DNA of 64,000 nt from Paenibacillus macerans (GTDB lineage Bacteria > Bacillota > Bacilli > Paenibacillales > Paenibacillaceae): NCBI RefSeq assembly GCF_023715465.1, contig NZ_JAMBOE010000004.1, forward strand, positions 248,001-312,000, in the 5' to 3' direction. Positions within the stretch are counted from its first letter, which is position 1. Each line of letters opens with the position of its first letter. Below are positions 26,607 to 35,575 of this stretch, in pieces. The notes below the pieces were generated by a model. That model was not told where the DNA came from. It made no database searches and saw nothing but the letters and a program-made list of their open reading frames with translations. The translations under genes and the position numbers were made by a program.

Positions 26607-27488
26607 TTATTTTCTCCGGTTCCGCAGCTCCTTCATAATTTTGCGGCCGGTCGGCGTTTGGGCCAGGCCGCCCTGGGCCGTTTCCCGATGCCGGCTGGGC
26701 ATTGCGGAGCCGACCTCCAGCATGACGTCGATGACCTCGTCGGACGGAATCGCGCTGCGCACGCCGGCAAGCGCCATATCGGCGGCCGCGAGCGCATTTA
26801 CCGCCCCGAAGCCGTTGCGGACGATGCAGGGGATTTCCACCAGGCCGCCAACCGGATCGCAGATCAGGCCCAGCGTATTTTTCAGCGCCAAGCCGACGGC
26901 GTGCACCGCCTGCTCCGGCGTTCCCCCGCGCAGCTCAACCATCGCGCCCGCCGCCATGCCGATCGCGGAGCCGATTTCCGCCTGGCATCCGCCTTCCGCG
27001 CCGGAGATAAACGAATTGTTGGCGATCACATACCCGATCGCCCCGGCGCAGAACAAACCGCGCACAAGCTGCTCATCCTCCCAGCCGAAGCGCTCCTGGG
27101 CGCTGACGAACACCCCCGGAATGATGCCGCAGGAACCGGCCGTTGGGGTGGCCACGATCCGCCCCATCGAGGCGTTAACCTCGGAAACCGCCAAAGCGTA
27201 AGCCATCGCCTGGCAGGCGATGTCCCCCACGGCGGGCTCCCCGTTGCCGCGGTATTCGTTTACCCTTTTGGCATCGCCGCCCGTCAGCCCGCTCGTTGAA
27301 GTGATTTGCTCCGTCAAACCTCTGTGCACGGCCTCTTTCATAATTTGATAATACTCAGCCATCGCTGCCATGATTTCCGCTTCGCTCTGGCCGCTTTCCG
27401 CCGCCTGATCCTGCAGCATGACCTGCGAAATCGTCAGGGACTCCTTGTCGCACAAAGCGACGAGCTCCCGCAAATTCCGAAAACGCAT
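26607..27488 (-). CDS. sdaAA: L-serine ammonia-lyase, iron-sulfur-dependent, alpha subunit
   Basis: The 293-residue catalytic subunit converts L-serine to pyruvate and ammonia. The Cys residues that hold the [4Fe-4S] cluster are visible in TAGSCGIIPG, ICDPVGG and EIPCIVRN; EGGCQAEIGSA is also typical. It lies 19 bp after the beta-subunit gene, as in Bacillus. Control by the tandem glycine riboswitch ahead of the operon suggests serine breakdown rises when glycine, which interconverts with serine through GlyA, is in excess. The ATG at 27488 follows GAAGGAG. Confidence 0.95.
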   Translation of the reverse strand: MRFRNLRELVALCDKESLTISQVMLQDQAAESGQSEAEIMAAMAEYYQIMKEAVHRGLTEQITSTSGLTGGDAKRVNEYRGNGEPAVGDIACQAMAYALAVSEVNASMGRIVATPTAGSCGIIPGVFVSAQERFGWEDEQLVRGLFCAGAIGYVIANNSFISGAEGGCQAEIGSAIGMAAGAMVELRGGTPEQAVHAVGLALKNTLGLICDPVGGLVEIPCIVRNGFGAVNALAAADMALAGVRSAIPSDEVIDVMLEVGSAMPSRHRETAQGGLAQTPTGRKIMKELRNRRK

Positions 27489-27507
27489 GTTTATCTACTC
27501 CTTCACT

Positions 27508-28173
27508 TTATGTTAAATCGATGTAAGCCACCCGGCTTACGTGCGGAAGCTTTTTAACCTCATCAATAAGAGTGCCCGGAATCGCGCCATCCGCTTCGAC
27601 GACGGTCAGAGCTTCTTCGGTCCTTCCTTTCCGGTCGGTAATGATATAGCCGATGTTTACGTCCTCCCGGCTGAACAGCGCGGTGATGCCGGCCAACATG
27701 CCTTGGCGGTCGGCATGCTCGATCACAAGCGTCGGCAGTTCGCCCGAACACTTCACCTCAAACCCGTTGATGCCCTGAATCGCAATGTTCCCGCCGCCGA
27801 TCGACGCGCCCGTCACCTCGGCCTTGCCATTTCCGGCGGTGAGCGCGATTTTTACCGTATTGGGATGGGTCCCCGGCTGAACACCGGTTGTAAAATCAAG
27901 CTTCATCCCCATTTCTTCCGCGTTTTGCAGCGAATTGCGGATGCGCTCGTCATCCGTGCGGTAATCCAAAATCCCGCCGACGATGGCCAGGTCCGTGCCG
28001 TGCCCCTGATACGTTTCCGCAAACGAGCCGTAGAAACAAATCCGCGCTTCGTAAGGCGCCTCTCCCAACAGCTGCCGGGCAAAACGCCCAATCCGCACCG
28101 CCCCCGCGGTATGGGAGCTGGACGGCCCGATCATCGCCGGACCAATAATCGAAAATACATTTTTAAAACGCAT
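27508..28173 (-). CDS. sdaAB: L-serine ammonia-lyase, iron-sulfur-dependent, beta subunit
   Basis: The protein has 221 residues from the chosen ATG (MRFKNVFSIIGPAMIGPSSSHTAG), placed 6 bases after GGGGAAG. ATGs at 28179 and 28212 are less well spaced. The SSSHTAG segment and GGGNI are typical, and a C-terminal ACT domain (about 145-221, LPTLVIEHADRQGMLAGITALF) may bind serine or another amino acid. It forms the active enzyme with sdaAA downstream. Confidence 0.93.
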   Translation of the reverse strand: MRFKNVFSIIGPAMIGPSSSHTAGAVRIGRFARQLLGEAPYEARICFYGSFAETYQGHGTDLAIVGGILDYRTDDERIRNSLQNAEEMGMKLDFTTGVQPGTHPNTVKIALTAGNGKAEVTGASIGGGNIAIQGINGFEVKCSGELPTLVIEHADRQGMLAGITALFSREDVNIGYIITDRKGRTEEALTVVEADGAIPGTLIDEVKKLPHVSRVAYIDLT

Positions 28174-28263
28174 GGTCATCTTCCCCGTTCCCCAAATCTT
28201 TGTTTTCACCATTTTGTAAAAATCTTACTTTCAGTTTCCCCTAACATGACAGTCCTCAACGTT

Positions 28264-28303
28264 AAAAAGGACAGAAAAAAGGCCTGCTGCCTTCTCTCTG
28301 TCC
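28264..28303 (-). terminator. Expression-platform terminator of the glycine riboswitch
   Basis: GGACAGAGAGAAGGC pairs with GGCCTTTTTTCTGTCC, then five T follow on the minus strand. The left arm is the 3' end of the second aptamer (the conserved GGACAG), so glycine binding should block the terminator and turn the operon on. Confidence 0.8.
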
Positions 28304-28485
28304 CCGTTACCTGAGAGTTTAATGTGTCCGTGAGCCGGAAACACGTACCCCTTGGGTGGCTTTCGCTCTCTCCAGAGTCGCGTCAGGCCATGGTCCTTGT
28401 ACCTGAGAGATTCAAAGCCGCCCCGCACGGCCGGCTATTTGCTCCTTCGGTGCCGCCTATCCCAAGCGGACTCTCCCATGACCCT
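28291..28485 (-). ncRNA. Tandem glycine riboswitch upstream of sdaAB
   Basis: Two glycine aptamers follow each other on the minus strand. The first runs from GGGAGAGTCC through CACCGAAGGAGCAAA to TCTCAGGTACAAGGACCATG. The second runs from TCTGGAGAGAGCG through CACCCAAGGGGTACG to CTCTCAGGTAACGGGGACAG. The GGAGAG, CCGAAGG and TCTCAGG blocks are diagnostic. It most likely activates the serine dehydratase operon 100 bp downstream when glycine is high. Confidence 0.95.
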
Positions 28486-28512
28486 CATTCGCGCACTATC
28501 GATTTTGTAATT

Positions 28513-28541
28513 AATGTAAAACGAAAAACGCCAGATGTCAA
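28513..28541 (-). promoter_or_regulatory. Promoter of the glycine riboswitch leader
   Basis: A perfect TTGACA (28536-28541) and TACATT (28513-28518) are spaced 17 bp on the minus strand. The start of transcription would be near 28506, about 20 bp before the first aptamer. Confidence 0.7.
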
Positions 28542-28955
28542 TATATCTAACATACAAATTCAACTAAATGTCAAATGATATAGTAAAATATTCCTATTTT
28601 TCTATGAAAATATGTATATTCTTGTAAAATCCTACTTGTACATTTTCATTTTCAAAGATATACTATTTCCAATACAAACCATTATTTACCTGTTTTTATT
28701 TTTTATTGAAAATAACCTACTTTTCCTATCGATTTTATAATTCGACCAACCTCAACATCATCGGTAGTTCAACGAAAGCCTGAATTTATCGCCGATACCT
28801 CACCGTTTTCCGCTTCACGTTTTGGTTATGTCCCATTCGGCTTGTGTTATAAACCGGGCCCAAACGCCAAATTTCTACTGCCCGCTACCCGAAGTTACTC
28901 TCTTTCCCAACTCAGAGATTTACTGATGTTAATTTTTCTCCCATGAAAGGAGGTG
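28542..28955. other. AT-rich intergenic region
   Basis: Bases 28542-28760 are far richer in A and T than the surroundings. No gene or RNA family is recognised. It probably holds the promoter region of the secreted protease on the plus strand. Confidence 0.5.
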
Positions 28956-28959
28956 ATGC

Positions 28960-29085
28960 TTGGAATTACGTAGATATCATTTGTCTTTTTTCGCAAAGTC
29001 GCTCAGGTCGTGTCCGTTTTTAACTGACAGCCGGCAATTCTCCGGGCTGCCACAAGAGGATTTTTCGAAAGAACCATTAACCTAG
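28960..29085 (+). CDS. Possible 41-residue small protein or leader peptide
   Basis: TTG at 28960 follows a near-perfect AAAGGAGGTGA at ideal distance and opens a 41-codon frame (ELRRYHLSFFAKSL..., ending SKEPLT) that stops at 29083-29085, 17 bp before the protease start. It is basic in its first half and has no family I know. The strong ribosome binding site is the main support. It might be a leader peptide or a small protein. Chance is not excluded. Confidence 0.35.
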   Translation: MELRRYHLSFFAKSLRSCPFLTDSRQFSGLPQEDFSKEPLT

Positions 29086-29102
29086 TAAAGGGAGTGAAGA
29101 AG

Positions 29103-32100
29103 TTGATCCGATTCAAAAGATTCCGTAAAAATTTCTCACTCGGTATGTCGATCCTCCTTGTGCTTACTTTTGTTCCTGCGACCTATGCCGAAACCAGCGG
29201 CGCTGCGGCCAAAACCAGTCTAAAATCCAGCGCGCCGCACATCGCCGAAGCCAAAATTGATGGCAAACTGACGACGCAGTTCAAGCAGGACGATTACGTG
29301 ACTTATCTCGTTAAATTAAAAGAACAAACCGATACAGCCTCGGTTTCCAAGCTGGCCCTGCAAAAAGCCGCAACCGAAAAAGCGACGCCTTCGGCCGCTA
29401 AAATGTCGGCCCGGACTTCCGTCATCAGCGCCCTGCGTGAAACGGCTTCACGCACCCAGGTCAGCCTGGATAACTATTTGAGTCAGGAGCAAAAGTCCGG
29501 AGAGGTTAAAGATTATAAAAGCTACTTTATCGTAAACGCCATGGCGGTGACAAGCACAAAAGAGGTGCTTGACCAAGTCGCCCTGTTTCCTGAAGTAGAA
29601 AAGATTCTCCCCAACGAAGAACGGTTTCTGGATAAGGTGGAAATCGACAAACAGGAGGCTGCGGCCGGTCAAGGGACACCCATCAAGGATGCCGCGGCCG
29701 ATAACGCCGGGGCGGCAGCTGTCAAGCCGAGCAGCGTCGAATGGAACATCGCCCAGGTCAACGCCCCCGAGGTCTGGGCCCAAGGCATTGACGGAAGCGG
29801 GATCGTCGTCGCCAACCTCGACTCCGGCGTAGAATACACCCATCCGGCTTTGCGCGCTAAATGGCGCGGGTTCGATGCTTCCGGGAACATCGTCGATCCC
29901 GAGCTAAACTGGTACGATCCGCACAGCCACGCCACGCTCCCGGCGGACACCGACGGGCACGGAACCCACACGATGGGCACGATGGTCGGATCGGAGCCGG
30001 ACGGCTCGAACCAGATCGGCGTAGCGCCCGGGGCAAAATGGATCGCGGTGCGCATTTTTAACCCGTCGACCACCGACGCCATCATCCTGGACGGCGGGCA
30101 ATGGCTGCTCGCTCCGGTAGATGCTCAGGGGAATCTCCATCCCGAACTGGCTCCCGACGTCGTCAACAACTCGTGGGGCGGGGGCTCGGGGGTGGACGAA
30201 TGGTTCCGCCCGATCGTGCAAGCCTGGCGGGACGCGCAGATTTTCCCCGAATTTTCAGCCGGAAATACGACTCTCACCAATCCGGGCGGTCCCGGTTCCG
30301 TCGCCAATCCGGCCAACTATCCGGAGGCATTCGCCACAGGGGCGACGGACATCAACCGCAAACTGGCCAGTTTCTCCTTACTTGGCCCTTCGCCTTACGG
30401 CGAGATCAAGCCGGAGGTTTCCGCACCGGGCGTCAACATCCGCTCCTCCGTACCCGGCGGCGGTTATGAAGGCGGCTGGAACGGCACCTCGATGGCCGGT
30501 CCGCATACGACCGCGATCGCCGCGCTGCTGCTGCAGGCCAACCATTCGCTGACGGTGGACGATCTCGAACAAATCCTGACCGACACGGCGACACCGCGCA
30601 CGGACAGCCAGTTCCCGAGCACGCCGAACAATGGGTACGGCCATGGCATCGTTAACGCGCTGGATGCTGTCGGTTCCGTGCTCGAAGGGGTCGGATCGGT
30701 GTCCGGCCGGGTCGTAACCGCCGGTGACGATTTCGAAGAGCCGGTGCTGGAGCATACTCCGCCATCATTAATATATGAAGGTTTCGACGTAACGTTAACC
30801 GCCCATGTGACCGACAATATCGCTGTGACCTCGGTTGAATTTTACGCCCGGGAGGCAGGAACCAGCCATTATTTATACCTGCCGGCGACGCGTGTGTCGG
30901 GCACGAGCCAGGACGGCGTCTATGAAGCCACCGTCCCGTCCTTCCTGGTCGGAACCGCGGGGCTCGAATATTACATCAGGGTCAGCGATTACGGGGGCAA
31001 CGGCTTTGACAGCGACCCGTATTCCGTGACCGTGTCGGCCGGAATTCAGCCCGGATACGAGCAGGATTTTGAGACCGATGCGATCGGATACGCGACCGGC
31101 GGAACCGGAAACACGTGGGCCTGGGGAACGCCGGTTAGCGGCCCAGGCAGCGCCCATTCCGGGGAAAAAGTGTACGCGACGAACCTGACCGGCACTTACG
31201 CCGCCAACGCCAACTCCTACCTGCTGGCGCCTCCGATCGACTTGACGGGAAGCCCGGAAGGGGCGCTGCTTTCTTTTAAACATTGGTACGATCTTGAAAA
31301 TAACCGGGATTACGGCACAGTGTATATCGCCTCCGAAGACAGCGATTACGCTTTCGCGCCGGTGGCCGAATTTACGGGAACGAGCGGCGGTTGGAAAACG
31401 CAATATATCGACCTTCGCCCTTATGCCGGCCAGCAGGTTTACCTGCAATTCAATCTAACGTCCGACGGTTCGGTGCAAAAAGCCGGCTGGTATCTTGACG
31501 ACCTGTCGCTGCAAGCTCCGGACGACGTGGCTCCGGCGGCTCCCGGCGGGCTTAGCGGTTCCGTCAATTTCGTCGGCAGCGCGGAGCTTTCCTGGTCCGC
31601 CCCGGCTGATGAAGACGTGAAAGAATATACGGTGTATCGCTCCGTGACTTCGGGAACGGGATACAAAGCGATCGCCACGACGGCGGAAACGGCTTATACG
31701 GACGCTTCCACCGTGACCGGAGCCACGTATTACTACACCGTCACCGCGGCCGATTACAGCGGCAACGAAAGCGAAAAATCAAATGAAATCGCCCTGACGA
31801 TCCAACGTCCGGTCAGCCTGTTCAGCGACGATTTTGACGGCGCCGACGACGGCGGCTGGACCCATAGCGGCACGCAGGACGAATGGGAACGCGGCACACC
31901 GTCCGCCCCCGGCCCGAGCAGCGCCGTATCTCCCCCGAACGTGTGGGGCACGGATCTTGACGGGACCTACGCGAATGGAGCGGACTACTCGCTCGTGTCC
32001 CCCGCCATCGATCTGAGCGGGGTGGACAATGCCACGCTGGCATTCGACCACTGGTTTGAAATCGAAAGTAACTATGATTTCGGATACGTGGAAGCCAGCT

Positions 32101-34568
32101 CCGACGGCGGCGCGACCTGGGCCCAGCTGGGCAGATTTTCGCACAGCACGAACGGCAAGCAGTGGAGCCCCGTATACTACAGCCTGGACGAATATGCCGG
32201 CGGAGCGGCAAAAATCCGCTTCCGGCTGAAGACGGATAACAGCGTCACGAAGGCGGGCTGGTATATCGACAACGTCCAGGTGCTCAGTGTGAATGCGCCG
32301 GAGACGGAGATTGCCCAAGACGTGGTTGCCGAGATCAACGCGCAAAAATCCAAAGCGGACAAACCCGGCTCCGCCTACAAGCTGATTCGCACCACCAAAA
32401 GCGAATATAACGAAGCGGCCGGCAAAACGGAGGGCAGCGGCGAAGCCGGCGTCAGCAGCCTGCCGGCCAGCGCAACCGTGACGGTCGTGGAAACGGGACG
32501 TTCCGTAAAAACGGACCCCGCGTCCGGAAAATACAGCCTGACCCATGTGGCCGGCGATTATACGTTAAAAGCGGAAGCCTACGGCTATTACCCGCAAACG
32601 TTGCCGGTCAAGATTGAAGATCAGAAGAGCGCGAAAGCCAACTTCAATTTGCAGGCGGTCCCGAAAGGGCAAATAGCCGGCACGATTACCGACGATCGCA
32701 GCGGGGAACCGGTCGCGGACGCTACCGTAATCGTACTTGAGGACGCGGCGATCGCCCCGCTGCGTACCGGAGAGGACGGCGGCTTCTCGCTGGAGGTGCT
32801 GGAAGGAACGTACACGCTGTCGGTGACGGCGAGCGACTATTACAGCGGCACGATCACCGTTACCGTGCCGCCGGACGGCAGCGCCGACGGATCGCTCGCG
32901 CTGAAGCCGTTCATCGGCCTGCCGGGCGAAATCGGCTACGACGACGGCACGGCGGAAAACGCCTGGTCCTTTAACTCCACAGGCAACGCCTGGGCGGTGA
33001 GGATGACGCCGGAATCCGGTGCGGCACAAGTGACTGGCGCCTCTATCCGGTTCTGGAACGAACAATGGCCCGTACCGGGCGGAACGGCGTTCCAGTACGC
33101 CGTATTCGACGCCTCCGGGCCGGACGGATCGCCGGGCCGCCAGTTGGCGGGACCGTTTGACGGCACGGCGCTGCGCAACGACCAGTGGACAACGCTTGCG
33201 CTGCCGGAGCCGGTGACGGTCGAGGGCGATTTCTACATCGTGTATCTCCAAACGTTGGCGGGCACCAGCGCGCCGGGTTTGGCGGCCGATGAGAACGGTC
33301 CGAACGCCAGCCGCAGCTGGCAGCGGGTCAGCGGCGTCTGGAGCCAGACGGACGAGGAAGACGGCAACATCATGATCCGCGCCATCGTGCGCTACCCGGT
33401 GAACGCGCCGGTCATCACTTCGCCGGCGGCCGGCTCCTTTACGAATCAGCCGACGATTGCCGTAACGGGAACGTCGCCAGCGAATGAAGCGACGGTTAAG
33501 CTGTACAACGGCACGGAACCGGCCGGTACGGCGGCCGTGGAAAACGGGCAGTTCAGCTTGAATATCGAACTGCATCCCGGCGTGAACGAGCTGAGCGCGG
33601 AGGTCGTGGTGAACGGCAAAACGACCGACCGTTCACTCCCGTTGACGGTGACGCTCGATAACGCCGCACCGCAGCTCGACATCGTTTCGCCGCGAGACGG
33701 ATTCCGCACCAATTCGGAAGTGCTGAATGTGGCCGGTGCCGCGCTGGACGAGTTCCTGCGCACGCTGACCGTTAACGGAGCAGAAGTTTCCGTCGGCGAC
33801 GCGGGTTCCTTCGCCCACCGTTTGCTGATTAATGCCGGCGAAAATCTCGTTACGGTTACGGCCACCGACCTGGCCGGCAACGAAACGACGGTCACCCGGG
33901 CCGTTTATGTCGATCTTGAGCTGCCCGAAATCACGGGCCTCTCCCCGGCCGCAGACGTACATTTGACAGCCGGCGAAGCGCTCGCTGTATCTTTTGACAG
34001 CGTTCCGGGGCTGGATGCCTCGTTCCGCATCGAGCTGCCGGTGTCGCTGGCGAGCAGCGGCGGCAACGGAATCGCTCTGGACGAAACTGCGCCGGGGCAT
34101 TATGAAGGCGTTTATGTCACGCCGGCATCGCTTGTGCTTGACGGCGGGGTGATCGTCGTCAGCGTGCGGGACGAAGCCGGGAATGAAGGCGACTTCCAGG
34201 CCCCGGGCCGATTGTTCGTCGCCGCGCCGGGCGGCAACCCGCCGGGTGAAGATCCGGGCGAAGACCCCGGGGAAGACCCGGATGACCCCGGGCAAAATCC
34301 GCCGGACGACAATCTGGCCCCCAAAGCCGTGATCAAGGCCGTTGATCACGCGCAGAAGAGAAAGCAGGTTGAGTTCGACGGCAGACGCTCCTCGGACGAG
34401 GACGGCAGCATCGTCAGCTACAGCTGGCAGTTCGGCGACGGCGGCAGCGCATCCGGGGCGAAAGTGAAGCACCGCTTTGACCGCGCCGGAACCTATACCG
34501 TCACGCTGACGGTCACCGATGATGACGGCGCCACCGGCACCGCCGTTCACACGATCAAGATCAAGTAA
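29103..34568 (+). CDS. Secreted multidomain subtilisin-like serine protease (S8, bacillopeptidase F-like)
   Basis: The protein has 1,821 residues. TTG 29103 is preferred over GTG 29094 because AAGGGAG then stands 8 bases upstream. In order: signal peptide (1-29, ending PATYA); I9-type propeptide (about 55-170, YLVKLKEQTDTASV); S8 catalytic domain with triad Asp240 (DSGVEYTHP), His286 (GHGTHTMG) and Ser463 (GTSMAGPH); two copies of an InhA/MAM-like beta module (about 650-800 and 905-1060) flanking a fibronectin III domain (about 805-900); two carboxypeptidase-regulatory-like domains (about 1120-1275); a beta-sandwich (about 1280-1435); Ig-like repeats; a Glu/Asp/Pro/Gly linker (about 1712-1736); and a C-terminal PKD domain. 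It would degrade extracellular protein. No sortase or SLH anchor is present. The architecture extends the bacillopeptidase F plan. Confidence 0.93.
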   Translation: MIRFKRFRKNFSLGMSILLVLTFVPATYAETSGAAAKTSLKSSAPHIAEAKIDGKLTTQFKQDDYVTYLVKLKEQTDTASVSKLALQKAATEKATPSAAKMSARTSVISALRETASRTQVSLDNYLSQEQKSGEVKDYKSYFIVNAMAVTSTKEVLDQVALFPEVEKILPNEERFLDKVEIDKQEAAAGQGTPIKDAAADNAGAAAVKPSSVEWNIAQVNAPEVWAQGIDGSGIVVANLDSGVEYTHPALRAKWRGFDASGNIVDPELNWYDPHSHATLPADTDGHGTHTMGTMVGSEPDGSNQIGVAPGAKWIAVRIFNPSTTDAIILDGGQWLLAPVDAQGNLHPELAPDVVNNSWGGGSGVDEWFRPIVQAWRDAQIFPEFSAGNTTLTNPGGPGSVANPANYPEAFATGATDINRKLASFSLLGPSPYGEIKPEVSAPGVNIRSSVPGGGYEGGWNGTSMAGPHTTAIAALLLQANHSLTVDDLEQILTDTATPRTDSQFPSTPNNGYGHGIVNALDAVGSVLEGVGSVSGRVVTAGDDFEEPVLEHTPPSLIYEGFDVTLTAHVTDNIAVTSVEFYAREAGTSHYLYLPATRVSGTSQDGVYEATVPSFLVGTAGLEYYIRVSDYGGNGFDSDPYSVTVSAGIQPGYEQDFETDAIGYATGGTGNTWAWGTPVSGPGSAHSGEKVYATNLTGTYAANANSYLLAPPIDLTGSPEGALLSFKHWYDLENNRDYGTVYIASEDSDYAFAPVAEFTGTSGGWKTQYIDLRPYAGQQVYLQFNLTSDGSVQKAGWYLDDLSLQAPDDVAPAAPGGLSGSVNFVGSAELSWSAPADEDVKEYTVYRSVTSGTGYKAIATTAETAYTDASTVTGATYYYTVTAADYSGNESEKSNEIALTIQRPVSLFSDDFDGADDGGWTHSGTQDEWERGTPSAPGPSSAVSPPNVWGTDLDGTYANGADYSLVSPAIDLSGVDNATLAFDHWFEIESNYDFGYVEASSDGGATWAQLGRFSHSTNGKQWSPVYYSLDEYAGGAAKIRFRLKTDNSVTKAGWYIDNVQVLSVNAPETEIAQDVVAEINAQKSKADKPGSAYKLIRTTKSEYNEAAGKTEGSGEAGVSSLPASATVTVVETGRSVKTDPASGKYSLTHVAGDYTLKAEAYGYYPQTLPVKIEDQKSAKANFNLQAVPKGQIAGTITDDRSGEPVADATVIVLEDAAIAPLRTGEDGGFSLEVLEGTYTLSVTASDYYSGTITVTVPPDGSADGSLALKPFIGLPGEIGYDDGTAENAWSFNSTGNAWAVRMTPESGAAQVTGASIRFWNEQWPVPGGTAFQYAVFDASGPDGSPGRQLAGPFDGTALRNDQWTTLALPEPVTVEGDFYIVYLQTLAGTSAPGLAADENGPNASRSWQRVSGVWSQTDEEDGNIMIRAIVRYPVNAPVITSPAAGSFTNQPTIAVTGTSPANEATVKLYNGTEPAGTAAVENGQFSLNIELHPGVNELSAEVVVNGKTTDRSLPLTVTLDNAAPQLDIVSPRDGFRTNSEVLNVAGAALDEFLRTLTVNGAEVSVGDAGSFAHRLLINAGENLVTVTATDLAGNETTVTRAVYVDLELPEITGLSPAADVHLTAGEALAVSFDSVPGLDASFRIELPVSLASSGGNGIALDETAPGHYEGVYVTPASLVLDGGVIVVSVRDEAGNEGDFQAPGRLFVAAPGGNPPGEDPGEDPGEDPDDPGQNPPDDNLAPKAVIKAVDHAQKRKQVEFDGRRSSDEDGSIVSYSWQFGDGGSASGAKVKHRFDRAGTYTVTLTVTDDDGATGTAVHTIKIK

Positions 34569-34577
34569 GTGAAAAAC

Positions 34578-34622
34578 ACAAGCGGGCCATGGTTCGGGAG
34601 ATTCGAACCATGGCCCGCTTGT
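34578..34622. terminator. Perfect 19-bp hairpin between convergent genes
   Basis: Arms 34578-34596 and 34604-34622 are perfectly complementary around a 7-base loop. GTTTTT follows on the minus strand, while the plus strand has only a weak T-run. It can end the VOC gene and probably also the protease gene. Its right arm touches the VOC stop codon. Confidence 0.88.
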
Positions 34623-35014
34623 TACATTCCGTTATGTTGGACCAAGTCCAGGCGATTTCCGTAAAGATCCTCGAATACAACCTCGATCCCCCACGGCACT
34701 TCCTTGGGCTCACCGAAAAATTTGATCCCGTTTGCCTTCATCTTCTCGTAATCGCGATAACAATCGTCGGTCTGAACGGTCAGAAAAACGTGGCCGGCCG
34801 CCTGGCTGCCTACTCTGGCCGCTTTGTCGGCCGTGTCGGCCTCGACGAACACGATCGCCGTTCCGGCATCTTGAGCCGGAGCGACGGTCACCCAACGCAT
34901 CCCGCCTCCGAACGCGTTATCCGTCAGCAGGATGAAACCCGCCTTCTTCGTGTAAAACTCAATCGCTTCATCGTAATTTTTCACCAGCAACGTAAGATGC
35001 CCTAGCTTCTTCAC
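34622..35014 (-). CDS. VOC (glyoxalase/bleomycin-resistance) family protein
   Basis: The 130-residue protein has the two beta-alpha-beta-beta-beta units of the VOC fold. It opens LGHLTLLVKNYDEAIEFYTKKAGF and ends GNRLDLVQHN. The metal-site pattern (His6, Glu near 57, His near 75, Glu near 114) is plausible but not tested. VOC proteins include lyases, dioxygenases and resistance proteins, so no substrate can be given. The GTG at 35014 follows AGGAGTG. Confidence 0.85.
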   Translation of the reverse strand: MKKLGHLTLLVKNYDEAIEFYTKKAGFILLTDNAFGGGMRWVTVAPAQDAGTAIVFVEADTADKAARVGSQAAGHVFLTVQTDDCYRDYEKMKANGIKFFGEPKEVPWGIEVVFEDLYGNRLDLVQHNGM

Positions 35015-35188
35015 GTTTTCACTCCTATCGCTTTGTAACTTTACAACATCACTTCGTGACTATCACTTCGTAACTCATAGCCGGCTTCTTCATTATTTTT
35101 CCCTTCGATCGGACATAGTTTATGGGAGATTGGCTGTATCTATCCGAGACTGGGCTTCACCTATCCCAAACGTCGGCGTCTGCCGATT

Positions 35189-35375
35189 CTAACGGACACC
35201 AGCGCCGCTATTTCGGCAAAATCAGCAGTCTGGAGAATGTAACGGACACCACAGACCTTATTTGGCATTACAGAGCCCGTTTTCAGCTTTTTTTGAGTGA
35301 ATAAGTGCACCTCTGTCCGTTTAGAAATTAAAACTCCCTACTTGGGGACAAATAACGTCGCTCCGGTCCGTTAGC
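35189..35375. repeat. Intergenic repeat family A, copy 3
   Basis: It is 187 bp long, with forward modules 35189-35213 and 35239-35263 and inverted modules 35297-35324 and 35349-35375. It keeps the layout of the other copies while the linkers differ strongly, so the modules and their spacing seem to be what is kept. The remaining gap to 35575 contains two ACTAGTCAC copies and no gene. Confidence 0.85.
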
Positions 35376-35575
35376 CGCTTGCCGGATGTGGTTGGACCCG
35401 CAGCCGAGCACTAGTCACTGCTACACCAATCGTCTTTACAATGAGTTGTCGCTACACGAGTGCTCCTCGCTCCATCTGTCACTGCAAGAGCCGTCACAGC
35501 CCTGCCGCCTTCGTTGCCACTGCCCTTCGACGGCCCGCTTCACTAGTCACCACGGCCAGCAGCAGCTCAGCGAAC

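Noticed and set aside
35376..35575. tRNA-like or coding content between repeat A3 and the ABC ATPase
   Set aside because: No cloverleaf, no start with ribosome binding site and no recognised protein similarity were found; only two ACTAGTCAC copies are visible.
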